A stretch of DNA of 64,000 nucleotides from CAWJLE01 sp963843645 (GTDB lineage Bacteria > Chloroflexota > Anaerolineae > DAOTYC01), in assembly GCA_963843645.1 (NCBI GenBank), contig CAWJLE010000001.1, positions 1,116,001 through 1,180,000 of the forward strand. The letters run 5' to 3'. How positions within the stretch are numbered: position 1 is the stretch's first letter; each line of letters starts with the position of its first letter. The notes under the pieces were generated by a model that was not told the DNA's origin, searched no databases, and saw only the letters and a program-made list of their open reading frames with translations. This document shows, in pieces, positions 55,200 to 64,000 of the stretch. A program made the position numbers and the translations under genes.

Positions 55200-57049
55200 A
55201 TGTCTGTTGATGAAGTCTTGAAACAAAAGATTCAAACGTTCCCCAGCAAGCCCGGCGTCTACATCATGAAGGATGCGGGGGCCACGTGATCTACGTGGGC
55301 AAAGCCGTCAGCCTGGCGGACCGCATCCGTTCCTATTTTCAATCGCCCGCCGGGCAGACGCCGAAGACGCGCCGCCTCGTGGAGCACATCGCTGACCTCG
55401 AGTTCATCGTCACCGACTCCGAGCTCGAGGCCCTGATCCTCGAATCGAACCTGATCAAAAAGCACCGCCCGCACTACAACGTGCGTTTGAAGGACGACAA
55501 GCAGTACCCCTACGTCCGCGTGCGGTGGGCTGAGGATTTCCCCCGCATCGATATTACGCGCCACATGTACCGGGACGGGTCGCGATACTACGGGCCCTTC
55601 ACGGCTTCGTGGGCCGTGTACGAAACGTTGGACCTGCTGCGCCGCCTGTTCCCGTATCGCACCTGCAATCGCGTCATCACCGGCCACGATCCGCGCCCCT
55701 GCCTCTATTACCACATCAAGCGCTGCTCCGGCCCGTGCATCGGGGCCATCTCGAAGGATGATTACCGCGCGACGATCGATCAGATCTGCCAGTTCCTGGA
55801 AGGCAAGACCGAGGCCATCGTGCGCGACCTGAGCCGCGAGATGGAGTCGGCGGCCGAACGGCTGGATTTCGAGGAGGCGGCGCGCGTTCGAGATCAGCTT
55901 CAGGCTATCGGACGCGTCGCCGAGCAGCAGAAAGTGGTCAGCAAGACCATGAAGGATCAGGACGTGATCGCCTTCGCGCGGGCGAACGGCGACGCCTGCG
56001 TCCAGGTCTTCTTCATCCGCTACGGCAAGCTGGTTGGCCGTGAATATTTCACCCTGGAGGGCGCGGGGGAAGAAGACGAGCAGAACATTATGGCCGCGTT
56101 CCTGAAGCAGTTCTACAACAAGGCGGCCTACGTCCCTTCGGAGATCCTGCTGCCGGAAGACGTCGACGAGGCGATGATCATCCGTTCCTGGCTGGAATCC
56201 AAGCGTGGCGCCAAGGTGCAGATCCTGGTGCCGCGGCGCGGGCACAACCGGGAGCTGGTGCAAATGGCCACAGAGAACGCGGTCGAGACCCTGACCCACC
56301 TGCGATCTCAATGGCTGGTGGAAGAAGGGCGCGCCAACGAGGCCCTCACGCAGCTACAGCAGGCGTTGCAGCTGCCCCGAGCGCCGAACCGCATCGAGTG
56401 CTACGATATCTCCAACATCCAGGGAACGGCGGCTACGGCCAGCATGGTCGTCTTCGAGAAGGGTGCGGCAGCCAAGAGCGATTACCGCCGCTTCAAGATC
56501 GCCACCGTGCGCGGGCAGGACGACTTCGCCATGCTCCAGGAAACGGTGTATCGCCGCTTCAGGCGGATGTTCCGGGACGAGCCGTCCGACGGGGACAAGC
56601 TGCAGGGTGAGTCACGCTGGAAGATCCGGCCCGACCTGATGATCATCGACGGCGGCAAGGGCCAGCTCAACGCGGTGCTGGAAGTGGCCCGTCGCTGCCA
56701 GGTAGTCGACATCCCGATCGTCGGCCTGGCCAAGGAACGCGAGGAGATCTTCGTGCCGGACCGGCCCGAGTCTATCCTCCTGCCGCGCGGCAGCCAGGCC
56801 CTCTTCCTGGTTCAACGTATTCGGGACGAGGCCCACCGCTTCGCGGTGGAGTACCATCGCAAGCTGCGCGACAAGTCCATGGTGGCGTCGATTCTGGACG
56901 ACGTCCCCGGCGTGGGTCCCAAGCGGCGGCTGGCGCTGCTGAAGCAGTTCGGCTCGGTAGAAGCGATCGCCGAGGCCAGTGTGGAAGAGCTGGCTGCGGT
57001 TCCGGGCATGACGCACGGCGTGGCCGAGAAACTCAAGGCCCATTTGTAG
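55200..57049 (+). CDS. uvrC: Excinuclease ABC subunit C (one frameshift)
   Basis: UvrC makes the dual incision in nucleotide excision repair. About 616 residues repaired: MSVDEVLKQKIQTFPSKPGVYIMKDAG, then VIYVGKAVSLADRIRSYFQ (GIY-YIG nuclease), SNLIKKHRPHYNVRLKDDKQYPY, the UVR motif AERLDFEEAARVRDQLQAI, the C-terminal nuclease IECYDISNIQGTAATASMVVFEKG, and terminal HhH repeats DDVPGVGPKRRLALLKQFGS. One G is missing from the run at 55274-55278, splitting the first 26 residues from the rest. No Shine-Dalgarno is visible before ATG 55200. Confidence 0.95.
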
Positions 57050-57082
57050 ACGGCTTCGGTCCGTTGGTCCCGGACGTATTCG

Positions 57083-57206
57083 GACCACGAAGTGCACGAA
57101 ATAGCGCGAAGGACACGAAAAACGACTCCTCTCAGCGGCCTTGCATCAGCCGCAGCGAGAGGAGTCATCTTTGGTGTCTATAGCTTATTTCGCGTGTTTC
57201 GCGGTC
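57083..57206. repeat. CACGAA-type repeats flanking a terminator-like hairpin
   Basis: CACGAA or CGCGAA occurs at 57086, 57095, 57105 and 57114 (steps of about 9-10 bases). Inverted copies (TTTCGCG) lie near 57188-57201. Between them is a perfect 10-bp stem, GACTCCTCTC / GAGAGGAGTC (57124-57133, 57157-57166), with an inner GCGGC/GCCGC stem and an ATCTTT exit. It serves as a terminator for uvrC, and the inverted flanks may extend the fold. Confidence 0.6.
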
Positions 57207-57221
57207 CAAACGGCCTTGCGA

Positions 57222-58112
57222 TCACGGCGTTGGACTCACCGCTGGTGTGGCAGTGATGACAGCCGTGGCTGACACGGAGGGTGTGATCGTCGCTTCGATC
57301 GTCGGCGTCAGGGCGGGTGTGGCGGTCGCCTCAGCCGTTGGTGTGGCCTCCGGCGTTGCTGTGGCCGGGACCGCCACCGTGGCCACGGGAGCCGCGGGCG
57401 CCGGTGCAGTGCTGGTCATCGCCGAGGTTGAGGTGACGGCCGCGGTCGCTGTGACCGGCGACGTCGCCGAAATCGTCCCGGTGGCCGGTGTGCTGCTGGT
57501 AACCGGCGCAGTGGCCGTGATTCCGAAGGTGGCGGTCAGCGTGGCCGTGGCGGTCGGAGTCGGCGTGGGCAGCGCGACCGGCGGCTTGTCCAGCATGCCT
57601 GTCGAGTCGTCGGCCAGGGTGGCGCTGACCAGGTAGATCGACTTGTCATCCGGCTTCTGGACGTAGACGTTGGTGTTGTCCGGCGTCTTGTCGCCGAGAT
57701 GGAGCAGGTACTGCGTGCCGTCTTTGAGCTTGACCGTTGCGTCGAGCTTCGGCTTATCCAGGCCGAAGGCCGACAGGTCGCTGGTGGATGCCGAATCTGT
57801 GAAGACCCGGCTGGCGGTCAGCGAGCTGAGCTGCTGAACGACGGCGTTGATCTTCACGCTGTCGCCAGGATTCGGGCTGGGCGCCACGATTTCCCACGGG
57901 GCCGCATCGTTGTTCCTCTGCAGAGTCGTGGTTCTCGTGCCGTCAGTCAGGTTCAACTCGACGACATCGTTCGATGCAAAAGTGTAGACATTCGTGCTCG
58001 TTGGAGTTGGGGCGCTGGTCGTGGCTGAATTCTGATCCTTTTCCAAGAACAGGAAATAGGCCAGAAGTGCGGCGAATATAACCAGCAGAATGACAGTATT
58101 GCGGAACTTCAC
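57222..58112 (-). CDS. DUF4340 family protein with Thr/Ala-rich tail
   Basis: A 296-residue membrane-anchored protein. N-terminal helix FRNTVILLVIFAALLAYFLFLE, then a DUF4340 domain (about 40-180): NVYTFASNDVVELNLTDG, LQRNNDAAPWEI, FGLDKPKLDATVKLKDG, LHLGDKTPDNTNVYVQKPDDKSIYLVS. The remaining 115 residues are a Thr/Ala/Val/Pro low-complexity stalk. DUF4340 proteins often accompany GldG-type ABC systems, as here. It lies 46 bases downstream of the gldG-like gene. Confidence 0.86.
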   Translation of the reverse strand: MKFRNTVILLVIFAALLAYFLFLEKDQNSATTSAPTPTSTNVYTFASNDVVELNLTDGTRTTTLQRNNDAAPWEIVAPSPNPGDSVKINAVVQQLSSLTASRVFTDSASTSDLSAFGLDKPKLDATVKLKDGTQYLLHLGDKTPDNTNVYVQKPDDKSIYLVSATLADDSTGMLDKPPVALPTPTPTATATLTATFGITATAPVTSSTPATGTISATSPVTATAAVTSTSAMTSTAPAPAAPVATVAVPATATPEATPTAEATATPALTPTIEATITPSVSATAVITATPAVSPTP

Positions 58113-58158
58113 GTCTTTCGCACCTCACTTTCGTCCAGACATTCGAGATAAGCGAGTC

Positions 58159-59704
58159 TTAGCGACGGGTCCACCAAACGGCAATTCCGGCGACGATCAC
58201 GACCAGCGGTAGCAGGATCAGGCTGGAGAAGACGACCAGCCGCGAGCTTCCGGGTGGCAGCATGAGCGGACGTGAATCCGGTGTCTTCGGCCCGATGGCG
58301 ACCATCGATTCTTCTTCCGCCAGCCAGTTGACGGCGCCGGCGAACAGATCCTGGTTGCCGAAGTTCTGGACGGCCTGAAGAGGACCGTTGGCGGCGAAGT
58401 CCGAGTCGCCGAAGACGACCAGCCGGGTCTTGCTGGCTGAGGACGACACGGCCATGGCGAAAGGCAGTGGGCCCATGGTGTCCTTGCCCTGATCAGGCTG
58501 GACCTGCTGAGCATTCTTGTAGTCCGTCTCACCCCAGCTGGTGGGGCTGGAGCTGCAGGATCGGCTGGATGGTCAGGGTCGTGGTCACATCGGCCATTTT
58601 GCTCAAGGAGCGGGCCGTCGGGAAGAAGGTCATGAGGCCCTGGACCCCCTTGGTCACGTCAGGGAACGAGTAGGCGGTCACCAACGGCGCCGACGGATCG
58701 CCGAAGAAAGAGCTGGACGGGTCGACGATGAGGTCATCCCGGCTCTGAACGCCCCACTTCGCCAACAGCTGGTTGACGGAGTCCGCTGCTCCGGCCTCGG
58801 TCATGATGAGCGCCTTGCCCCCGCCGTCGAGGTATTTGTCGATCGTATCCAGCTCCTTCGGCGCGAACGTCGTGCTCGGACCCGCGATCACCAACACGCT
58901 CATATCGCTCGGAATCGTGTCGGTGATGGCGAAATTGACCGTGCCGACCTTGTAGTTCTGCTTCTCGAGGTCGCTTTTGATCGTGCTGTAACCCAACTGG
59001 CTGCCGTCGTCCGGATTTCGTTCCTTGTGGCCGCTCAGGAAGTACACGCCCTTCACCTGGTCGCTGTTGACCTTCAGCAGGGTGGAGGTCAGCGACTGCT
59101 CGTCTATGGTCGTGGTCGACTGCTTCTTGGTTCCGCGCTCGAACACGACAGTCCCATAGGTGGTGATCCCGTAGTCGCGAGCCAGGCCGGGCTTGGCGTC
59201 CGGATCGACGAACTGGTAGCTGAGCTTATCCGTGTAGAGCTGGTAGGACTTCAGGAGGTTATCCAGCTGCCCTTGCGATTCTGTCTGGTAGGGGTTGTTG
59301 GTCGCGAAGAAACCCGTGACTTTGATCGGATCTTTCAGCCCCTTCAAGACATTGATCGTCTGCTCGGACAGGGAGTACTGCTTGGATGCGGTCAGGTCCC
59401 AGCGCCAGTGATGTTTGTCTGCCAGGGCATTGACCATGACCATGATGCCCACGAAAGCGATGATCATCAGGGCCGTATTAGTGCCGTACCGGGTGCCCCG
59501 GCCGGTGAGAGTCGAGCGCACGCTCTTAGATTCGACGACCAGATACACGATCAGGAAGAGGGCGCCCACGATCAGCAGGGCCTGCACGACGGTGTCCAGC
59601 GATTGGGACACAATGTACGAGATCAACGCTGCCAGCAGCAGAAACAGGCCGACGTACGCGATGATACCGCTGAAGCGTTTGAGGAACAGCCTCACGTTGT
59701 CCAT
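58159..59704 (-). CDS. GldG-family ABC-associated membrane protein (one frameshift)
   Basis: About 514 residues. Two N-terminal helices (IIAYVGLFLLLAALISYIV, ALLIVGALFLIVYLVVE) and a third (NTALMIIAFVGIMVMVNALAD) precede the periplasmic-type GldG domain: WDLTASKQYSLSEQTINVLKGLKDPIKVTGFFA, DPDAKPGLARDYG, VYFLSGHKERN, LVIAGPSTTFAPKELDTIDKYLDGGGKALIM. After the break near 58540-58560 come ASKTRLVVFGDSDFAANG and a C-terminal helix. AGGAGG precedes ATG 59704. In Bacteroidetes GldG is needed for gliding; elsewhere the role is unknown. Confidence 0.88.
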
Positions 59705-59706
59705 GC

Positions 59707-60423
59707 TTATCTCCACCTCCTGGATTCCACTGAACGGGACGCCAGGAAGAGGGCGACCGCGATGAAAGTGAGATAGAAGATGACGTCACGCGTCTCGATA
59801 ATGCCCCGAGTGAAATCGGGGAAATGCGGATGAATGGATATCGCCGTGAAGACGTTGGATAGCGGCGCGCCGACCAGGTCGGCGACAGCCTCGACGAGCC
59901 AGAAAGCGAGGTCCAGAACGAGCCCTATGACCACGGCCACGATCTGATTCTGCGTCAGCGAGGACGCGAAAACGCCCAGTGACATCAGTGCGCCGCCCAG
60001 GAGGAAGAGTCCCAGGTAGCCGCTGACTATGGGGCCGGGATCTGGATTACCGAACCGGAACATGATGAAGGGATAAAACAGGCTGAGCGCCAGCATGACG
60101 ACCACCAGCACCATGCCGCCGAGGAACTTGCCCAGCACCGACTTCGCAGTCGCGCACCGGGGACGTCAACAGCAGCTCGATGGTGCCGCTGCGCTGTTCC
60201 TCGGCCAGCAAGCGCATGGTCAGCATGGGCATGATGAACAAGAATAGCGTTGTCATGGGGTTGAACAAATACTGCATGGTCGCTTCGCTGCCTTGGGGTT
60301 GCCCACGTACCAGGCAAAGAAGATGCTATTGATGACCAGGAAAGCAGCGGTCACGACGTACGCAATCGGGGACACAAAGTAGGCCTGGATCTCGCGACCG
60401 GCGATGGCCAATGTGTTGCGCAT
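59707..60423 (-). CDS. ABC-2 type permease, GldF-like (frameshifted)
   Basis: About 239 residues. The first part reads from ATG 60423 on the reverse strand: MRNTLAIAGREIQAYFVSP, then a helix. Next are MQYLFNPMTTLFLFIMPMLTMRLLAEEQRSGTIELLLTSPV, the ABC-2 signature, and LGKFLGGMVLVVVMLALSLFYPF with further helices. Breaks lie near 60294-60299 (a missing base in a short G-run) and 60133-60141 (an extra base). It pairs with the ATPase upstream and the GldG-like gene downstream, in gldA-gldF-gldG-like order. Confidence 0.86.
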
Positions 60424-60479
60424 GAAAATGTTCCTCCTAATCTATTCGCGTTCGCCGAACTGCCCGCGGAAGTGGCCAG

Positions 60480-61432
60480 CTATTCGGTCGTCAGCCTCAG
60501 GAAGACCTCTTCCAGGCTCATGCCGATGGCGCGCATTTCCAGCAGCCCTGCGTCGCTCATCACTACCTGGCGGGCGATCTCCGCCCGGCAGTCAGTGCCC
60601 ACAGTGCACTCGATCTCGTACGCGCCGTTCTTGCTCGACTCCACGGCGGTTACACCCTCGATGCTCTTGATGGCCTTGGGCAGATCGTCGCTCGGATGGC
60701 TGACCTGCACGTAAAGCCGCTCGCCGCCACTCAGGCGGGCGACCAGGCGGTCCGGCGTGTCTTCGGCCACGATGCGCCCATCGTTGATGATGATGACTCG
60801 CGTGCAGATCTGGCTGACTTCGGGCAGAATGTGCGTGCTGAGAATGACCGTGTGCTCTTTGCCCAGGTCGCGAACGAGCTCACGTACCTCGATGATTTGC
60901 TTTGGATCCAGGCCGATGGTGGGCTCGTCCAGAATGAGGACCTCCGGGTTGTGGACCAGCGCTTGAGCCAGGCCGACGCGCTGCCGCCATCCTTTGGACA
61001 GGCGCCCGATGATGGTGTCGGCGCGCTCAGTGAGGTGCACCGCTTCCATGGCCGCCTCGACGCGCTCTGCCCGCTCTCTGCCCGACCGGATGCGCAGCTT
61101 GGCCATGTAGTGCAGATAGCCTTCATGGACATCTCGGTGTAGAGCGGGACGGTTTCAGGAAGATAACCAATCTCGCGGCGCGCCTGGCAGCGAATCAAAG
61201 AATACGTCGTAACCGGCGATTTGGGCCGTCCCGGAGGTGGGCGGCATGAAACCGGTCAGGATACGCATGGTCGTGGTCTTGCCTGCGCCGTTGGGGCCCA
61301 GGAAGCCGACGACCTCACCCTTGCCGACATGGAAGCTGAGATCCTGAAGCGCAACAAAATCCCCATACTGCTTGTTGATATGTTGACATCATCGATCATT
61401 GCTTGCCCCGGGGACGGTTCCACGTCAATCAT
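60480..61432 (-). CDS. ABC transporter ATP-binding protein, GldA-like (frameshifted)
   Basis: About 317 residues. Reverse-strand reading from ATG 61432 gives KQYGDFVALQDLSFHVGKGEVVGFLGPNGAGKTTTMRIL (Walker A), REIGYLPETVPLYTEMSM (Q-loop), LSKGWRQRVGLAQALVHNPEVLILDEPTIGLDPKQ (signature and Walker B) and LSTHILPEVSQICTRVIIINDG (H-loop). At least three indels lie in the first third (near 61110, 61180 and 61380). The C-terminal part (GMSLEEVFLRLTTE) is typical of GldA/CcmA-like exporters. It heads the GldFG-like operon. Confidence 0.9.
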
Positions 61433-61572
61433 CGATAGCTTCTCTCCTCACTCCAATTAAGTTGTACGCAGTAGCAAAAAACGGTCACGCATGGGGTGGC
61501 AGACCTCAGCCATCGTATCACGATAAGATTAAGGAGAGATTAGAGCCGCATTAAAAACAGATTAGCAGACAT

Positions 61573-61604
61573 AATGTCTCCCAGGCCATGGCCTGGGAGA
61601 CATT
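61573..61604. repeat. 32-bp perfect palindrome
   Basis: The 32 bases are fully self-complementary, from AATGTCTCCCAGG through the centre GCCATGGC to CCTGGGAGACATT. It lies 32 bases beyond the stop of the four-repeat secreted protein gene (minus strand) and could terminate it, though no T-run follows. Confidence 0.6.
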
Positions 61605-61635
61605 TGGAGTTACCTGGATTGAGACCGCGGACCGC

Positions 61636-63456
61636 TCAGTCCGGCGAGAATTCCATCCACGTTTCCGAGCCCGCGATGACGGCCAACTCGATCCACGTGC
61701 CCAGGCCCTGGGGGATGACCTGATAGCGTCCGGGGGCCAGATGATCGAAGCGTGACACGAACGCGGGGAAGCCGTCCCGGCTGACCGTAACGGCGAACAC
61801 ACTCCAGCCATCGGTCGATTTCACCTCAACGGGCAAACCCTTGGTCCGGGCACCAGCACGACGAGGCTGCCGGCGTCACCGGACGCCAGGGTGCGGCTGA
61901 TGACGCGTCCGCTCCATGCGCCGGTGGCGGTGGCGCTGGTCCAGCTGACCGGTACGGTCGAGGTGATGGCAGACGCGATAGGCATCGGCGTGGGCGGCAC
62001 CTGGTAGGTGAAGTCGACCACGATGAAGTCGCCCTCGTACGACGTTGACCTTGTAGCGCAGGTTCAGGCCTCTCCGGCAGAACGTCGTACTCCCCGGCCG
62101 GCAGCCCGCCGAACTCGGCGGCGAAATCGCCGTATTCGGGCTTGGAGCCGATCAGGGCGCGCGCCTGCCACCCGCCCGAGTCGACGATGACGGGGAGGTT
62201 GCGCGCACCCAGCACGCGGACTACGATGGTCGCGGCGAGGCGGCCGTTGGTGAGACCGGACGTACGCTGGGTGACGTGACCGCTCCACACCGGAGCCGGC
62301 GGGGCCGGCACGTAGAGCGGATTCGACGCAAACGAGCCGGACGGCGGCAAAGTTGCCGTCACTGCAGTCGGTTCCACGAGAGGAGATTCGGCGGTGAGCG
62401 GGATAGGTGACGCCTCTGGGGTGGCCGTCGTCTCCGCCTGAGCCAGCTCGGCGGCCGGAGTCGGCACGACGAGGGTCGGGTTGAAGTCGACCAGCGCAAA
62501 TTCGCCCTGTCCGATGGTGACCTTGAACGTCGTGCCCAGGCCGCGCGGAGTGATGCGGTACTCGCCCGCGCCCAGGCCACCGAATTCGGCCGCGAAGGCG
62601 CCGTACTCCGGCTTCGAGCCCGTGGTAGAGGTGGCATGGTACGCCGCCGTTCACGAGCTCTATCGGCAGGTGATCCAGGCCCACGACGCGGACGACGATG
62701 GTGGCGTATCCGAAAACGGGGCCTTTGGCCGTGTAGGTGACGCGTCCTTGCCACACGGTGACCGGCTCAGGGCTGGGTTCGACGGTTCGCGGCCGGCGTG
62801 AAGGTCGGCGAAGGAAGAGGAGCGGCGGTGGGCGGCAACGTCGGTACGGCGGTCGGCACGATCCGCTCCACCGTCGGAACGACCTCGACGGACGGTATGG
62901 TGGAAAGCGGCAGCGGCGTGGCGGTCGGCGCCGGTGTTGGCGTCGTCACGAAGACCCACGGGGTGGCCGTGGCCTCGTCCGGTCCCAGGGTCGGCACCAC
63001 GATCGTCCAGGGGGTCGACGTGGGCGAAGGAGTGGCCGGCTCGACCGGCTGGACGCCTTCGTGAACTGCACGGTGATGTAGCTCGTCATGTCCGCGTTCA
63101 GGGACAGCGACGTGCCCAAACCCTGCGGCTCGATGACGACCTGGCCGTGGGGGATAGGCGCAAACTCGCGCCACGTAAGGCCCAAACTCCGGCTTGCTGC
63201 CGGTCAGGGCCACGACGCTCCAGCCACCGCTGGAGACTCTGACCGGCAATCCTTTGATTCCGTCCACCGATACGCGCAGCACCGAGCCACGCAGAGACAG
63301 GTCTTGTGTTACCGAAACGATTCGCCCAATCCATTTGGCCGCAGGTTGAGTGGTTGGAGTTGGACTCTGAGCCAGCCCCTGGGCGGAGGGCAGCACCAAG
63401 ACCAGAGCCACCGCGGCCACTACGGCATACGTCAGCCACGCGGGCTTACTCACCAT
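61636..63456 (-). CDS. Secreted protein with four copies of an undescribed roughly 85-residue repeat (frameshifted)
   Basis: About 607 residues. Signal peptide LTYAVVAAVALVLVLPSAQGLA. Four units follow, each starting W-x-G-(R/H)-V/I and carrying a GLPV/NLPV-x-V-x-SGGW turn, GSKPE(F/Y)G, an (A)EFxxL/I-x-xGxY or xGQ step, and xPxGLGT. Clear examples: KWIGRIVSVTQDLSLRGSVL (unit 1), WQGRVTYTAKGP (2), VWSGHVTQRTSG (3), AWSGRVISRTLAS (4). Pro/Thr linkers separate units 1-2 and 2-3. Six or so indels break the frame. It lies about 200 bases upstream of the ABC operon on the same strand. Cell-surface, beta-rich; function unknown. Confidence 0.75.
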
Positions 63457-63512
63457 GTTCAGTTATCTCCTCACTAGAAGCAGTTGTCGCGAACAACTGG
63501 GTGCGGTTGCAT

Positions 63513-64000
63513 CTACTGCGAACGGATACGCATGAACTGCCACGCCGCCCGGACGTATTCCCGGGGAGTGAGACGCACTGGGAACATGCGGCGTTTCATG
63601 GCGTAGCCTTTCCAAAGCTTGTACACCAACCAAAATACCGGGTTGTGCGGCAGCTTGATGAGCTGACGCACCACCGGCGCCAGGAACGGCAACTCCACCG
63701 TCAGAGCCAGGAGCTTTTGCAGGTTCTCAATCTGCCGCTTCTCACGGGCGTTGCCGAAACGAATGATAGTGTCGTCGCTGACTGAGCCGGACAGGTCGTC
63801 GAACGAACCGGACATCCACCCCTGCTGTGCCGCCCATTCTCCCAGGCCTGTTTTAGGATATGGCTGGAACAGGAACACGTTAGCATAGCTGGGCCGGCAC
63901 GCGATGTTCAGCTCCAAAGTCTCCCAATCCGTGCTCAGGCTGCCCGTTGGGAGGCCCAGCATATTGTTCGTCATGAAGCGGATGCCGTGGCGCCGCAAGA
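63513..64000 (-). CDS. Radical SAM protein, B12-binding type (5' end beyond the window)
   Basis: The last 162 residues of a larger enzyme. IRFMTNNMLGLPTGSLSTDWETLELNI and FLFQPYPKTGLGEWAAQ are the C-terminal strands of B12-binding radical SAM proteins (the BchE / methyltransferase-like group). The cluster motif and the cobalamin domain must lie to the right of the window. Substrate cannot be told; relatives act on hopanoids, bacteriochlorophyll precursors or natural products. Confidence 0.75.
   Translation of the reverse strand, partial: LRRHGIRFMTNNMLGLPTGSLSTDWETLELNIACRPSYANVFLFQPYPKTGLGEWAAQQGWMSGSFDDLSGSVSDDTIIRFGNAREKRQIENLQKLLALTVELPFLAPVVRQLIKLPHNPVFWLVYKLWKGYAMKRRMFPVRLTPREYVRAAWQFMRIRSQ

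Noticed and set aside
57247..57560. Short-period repetitive DNA
   Set aside because: It is the coding sequence of the Thr/Ala/Val tail of the DUF4340 protein.
58541..59776. A 411-residue plus-strand open frame opposite the gldG-like gene
   Set aside because: Antisense to a protein with clear family motifs and a well-placed ribosome-binding site.

Overview
The window looks like chromosomal DNA of a GC-rich, probably monoderm bacterium, most likely a member of Chloroflexota (Anaerolineae-like). This is inferred from the mix of secreted proteins with Thr/Pro stalks of the TPTPTAT type, a sortase, a GldG-like ABC system, DUF4013/DUF2085/DUF4126 membrane proteins, a RpoD-type sigma factor and many clean TTGACN-17-TATAAT promoters; no outer-membrane or LPS genes are seen. 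It is almost entirely ordinary chromosome: one tRNA, no insertion sequence, no prophage and no CRISPR array were found.

Layout. 1-300: non-coding, with a cluster of phased DnaA boxes. 0.3-5 kb (minus): DUF167, yggT, proC, pgeF, then a radical SAM protein and a YdcF-type protein. 5-12 kb: a zinc ribbon protein, rplI, a divergent Amt, a SLOG protein, thpR, an amidohydrolase and a membrane GAF protein. 12-20 kb: cell-wall genes (TPR lytic transglycosylase, LysM/M23 peptidase, class A PBP) around rho, which has a long structured leader. 20-31.9 kb: rdgB joined to a GNAT domain, M1 aminopeptidase, nadD, obgE, argH, a glycosyltransferase-like protein, a zinc ribbon protein, a UroD-like protein, a histidine phosphatase, nth and a TPR protein. 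32-36.3 kb: tRNA-Val(CAC), a histidine kinase, small membrane proteins and a sortase. 36.4-41.5 kb: a TrmB regulator in one operon with the four subunits of a pyruvate-type 2-oxoacid:ferredoxin oxidoreductase, then a DUF362 protein. 41.7-47.6 kb: a 1971-residue secreted multidomain protein bounded by terminators. 47.6-52.8 kb (minus): a zinc-ribbon/FHA protein, rpoD, dnaG and a MazF-type toxin-antitoxin pair. 53-57 kb: DUF4013, DUF2085 and DUF4126 proteins, a 47-residue membrane peptide and uvrC. 57.2-63.5 kb (minus): a GldFG-like ABC system (ATPase, permease, GldG-like, DUF4340) and a secreted protein built from four copies of an undescribed repeat. The right edge cuts a radical SAM gene.

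Reading caution. Many conserved genes are broken by single-base indels, often in homopolymers. The breaks cluster at 20.7-28.7 kb and 58.5-63.2 kb and hit normally essential genes (nadD, obgE, PBP, the POR alpha subunit). I treat them as sequencing or assembly errors and give the full span of each gene.

The items most worth a second look are the DnaA-box cluster, the giant secreted protein, the four-repeat secreted protein beside the GldFG-like system, the autoregulation-like palindromes in front of the TrmB-POR operon, the rho leader, and the set of apparently leaderless transcripts (uvrC, the antitoxin).
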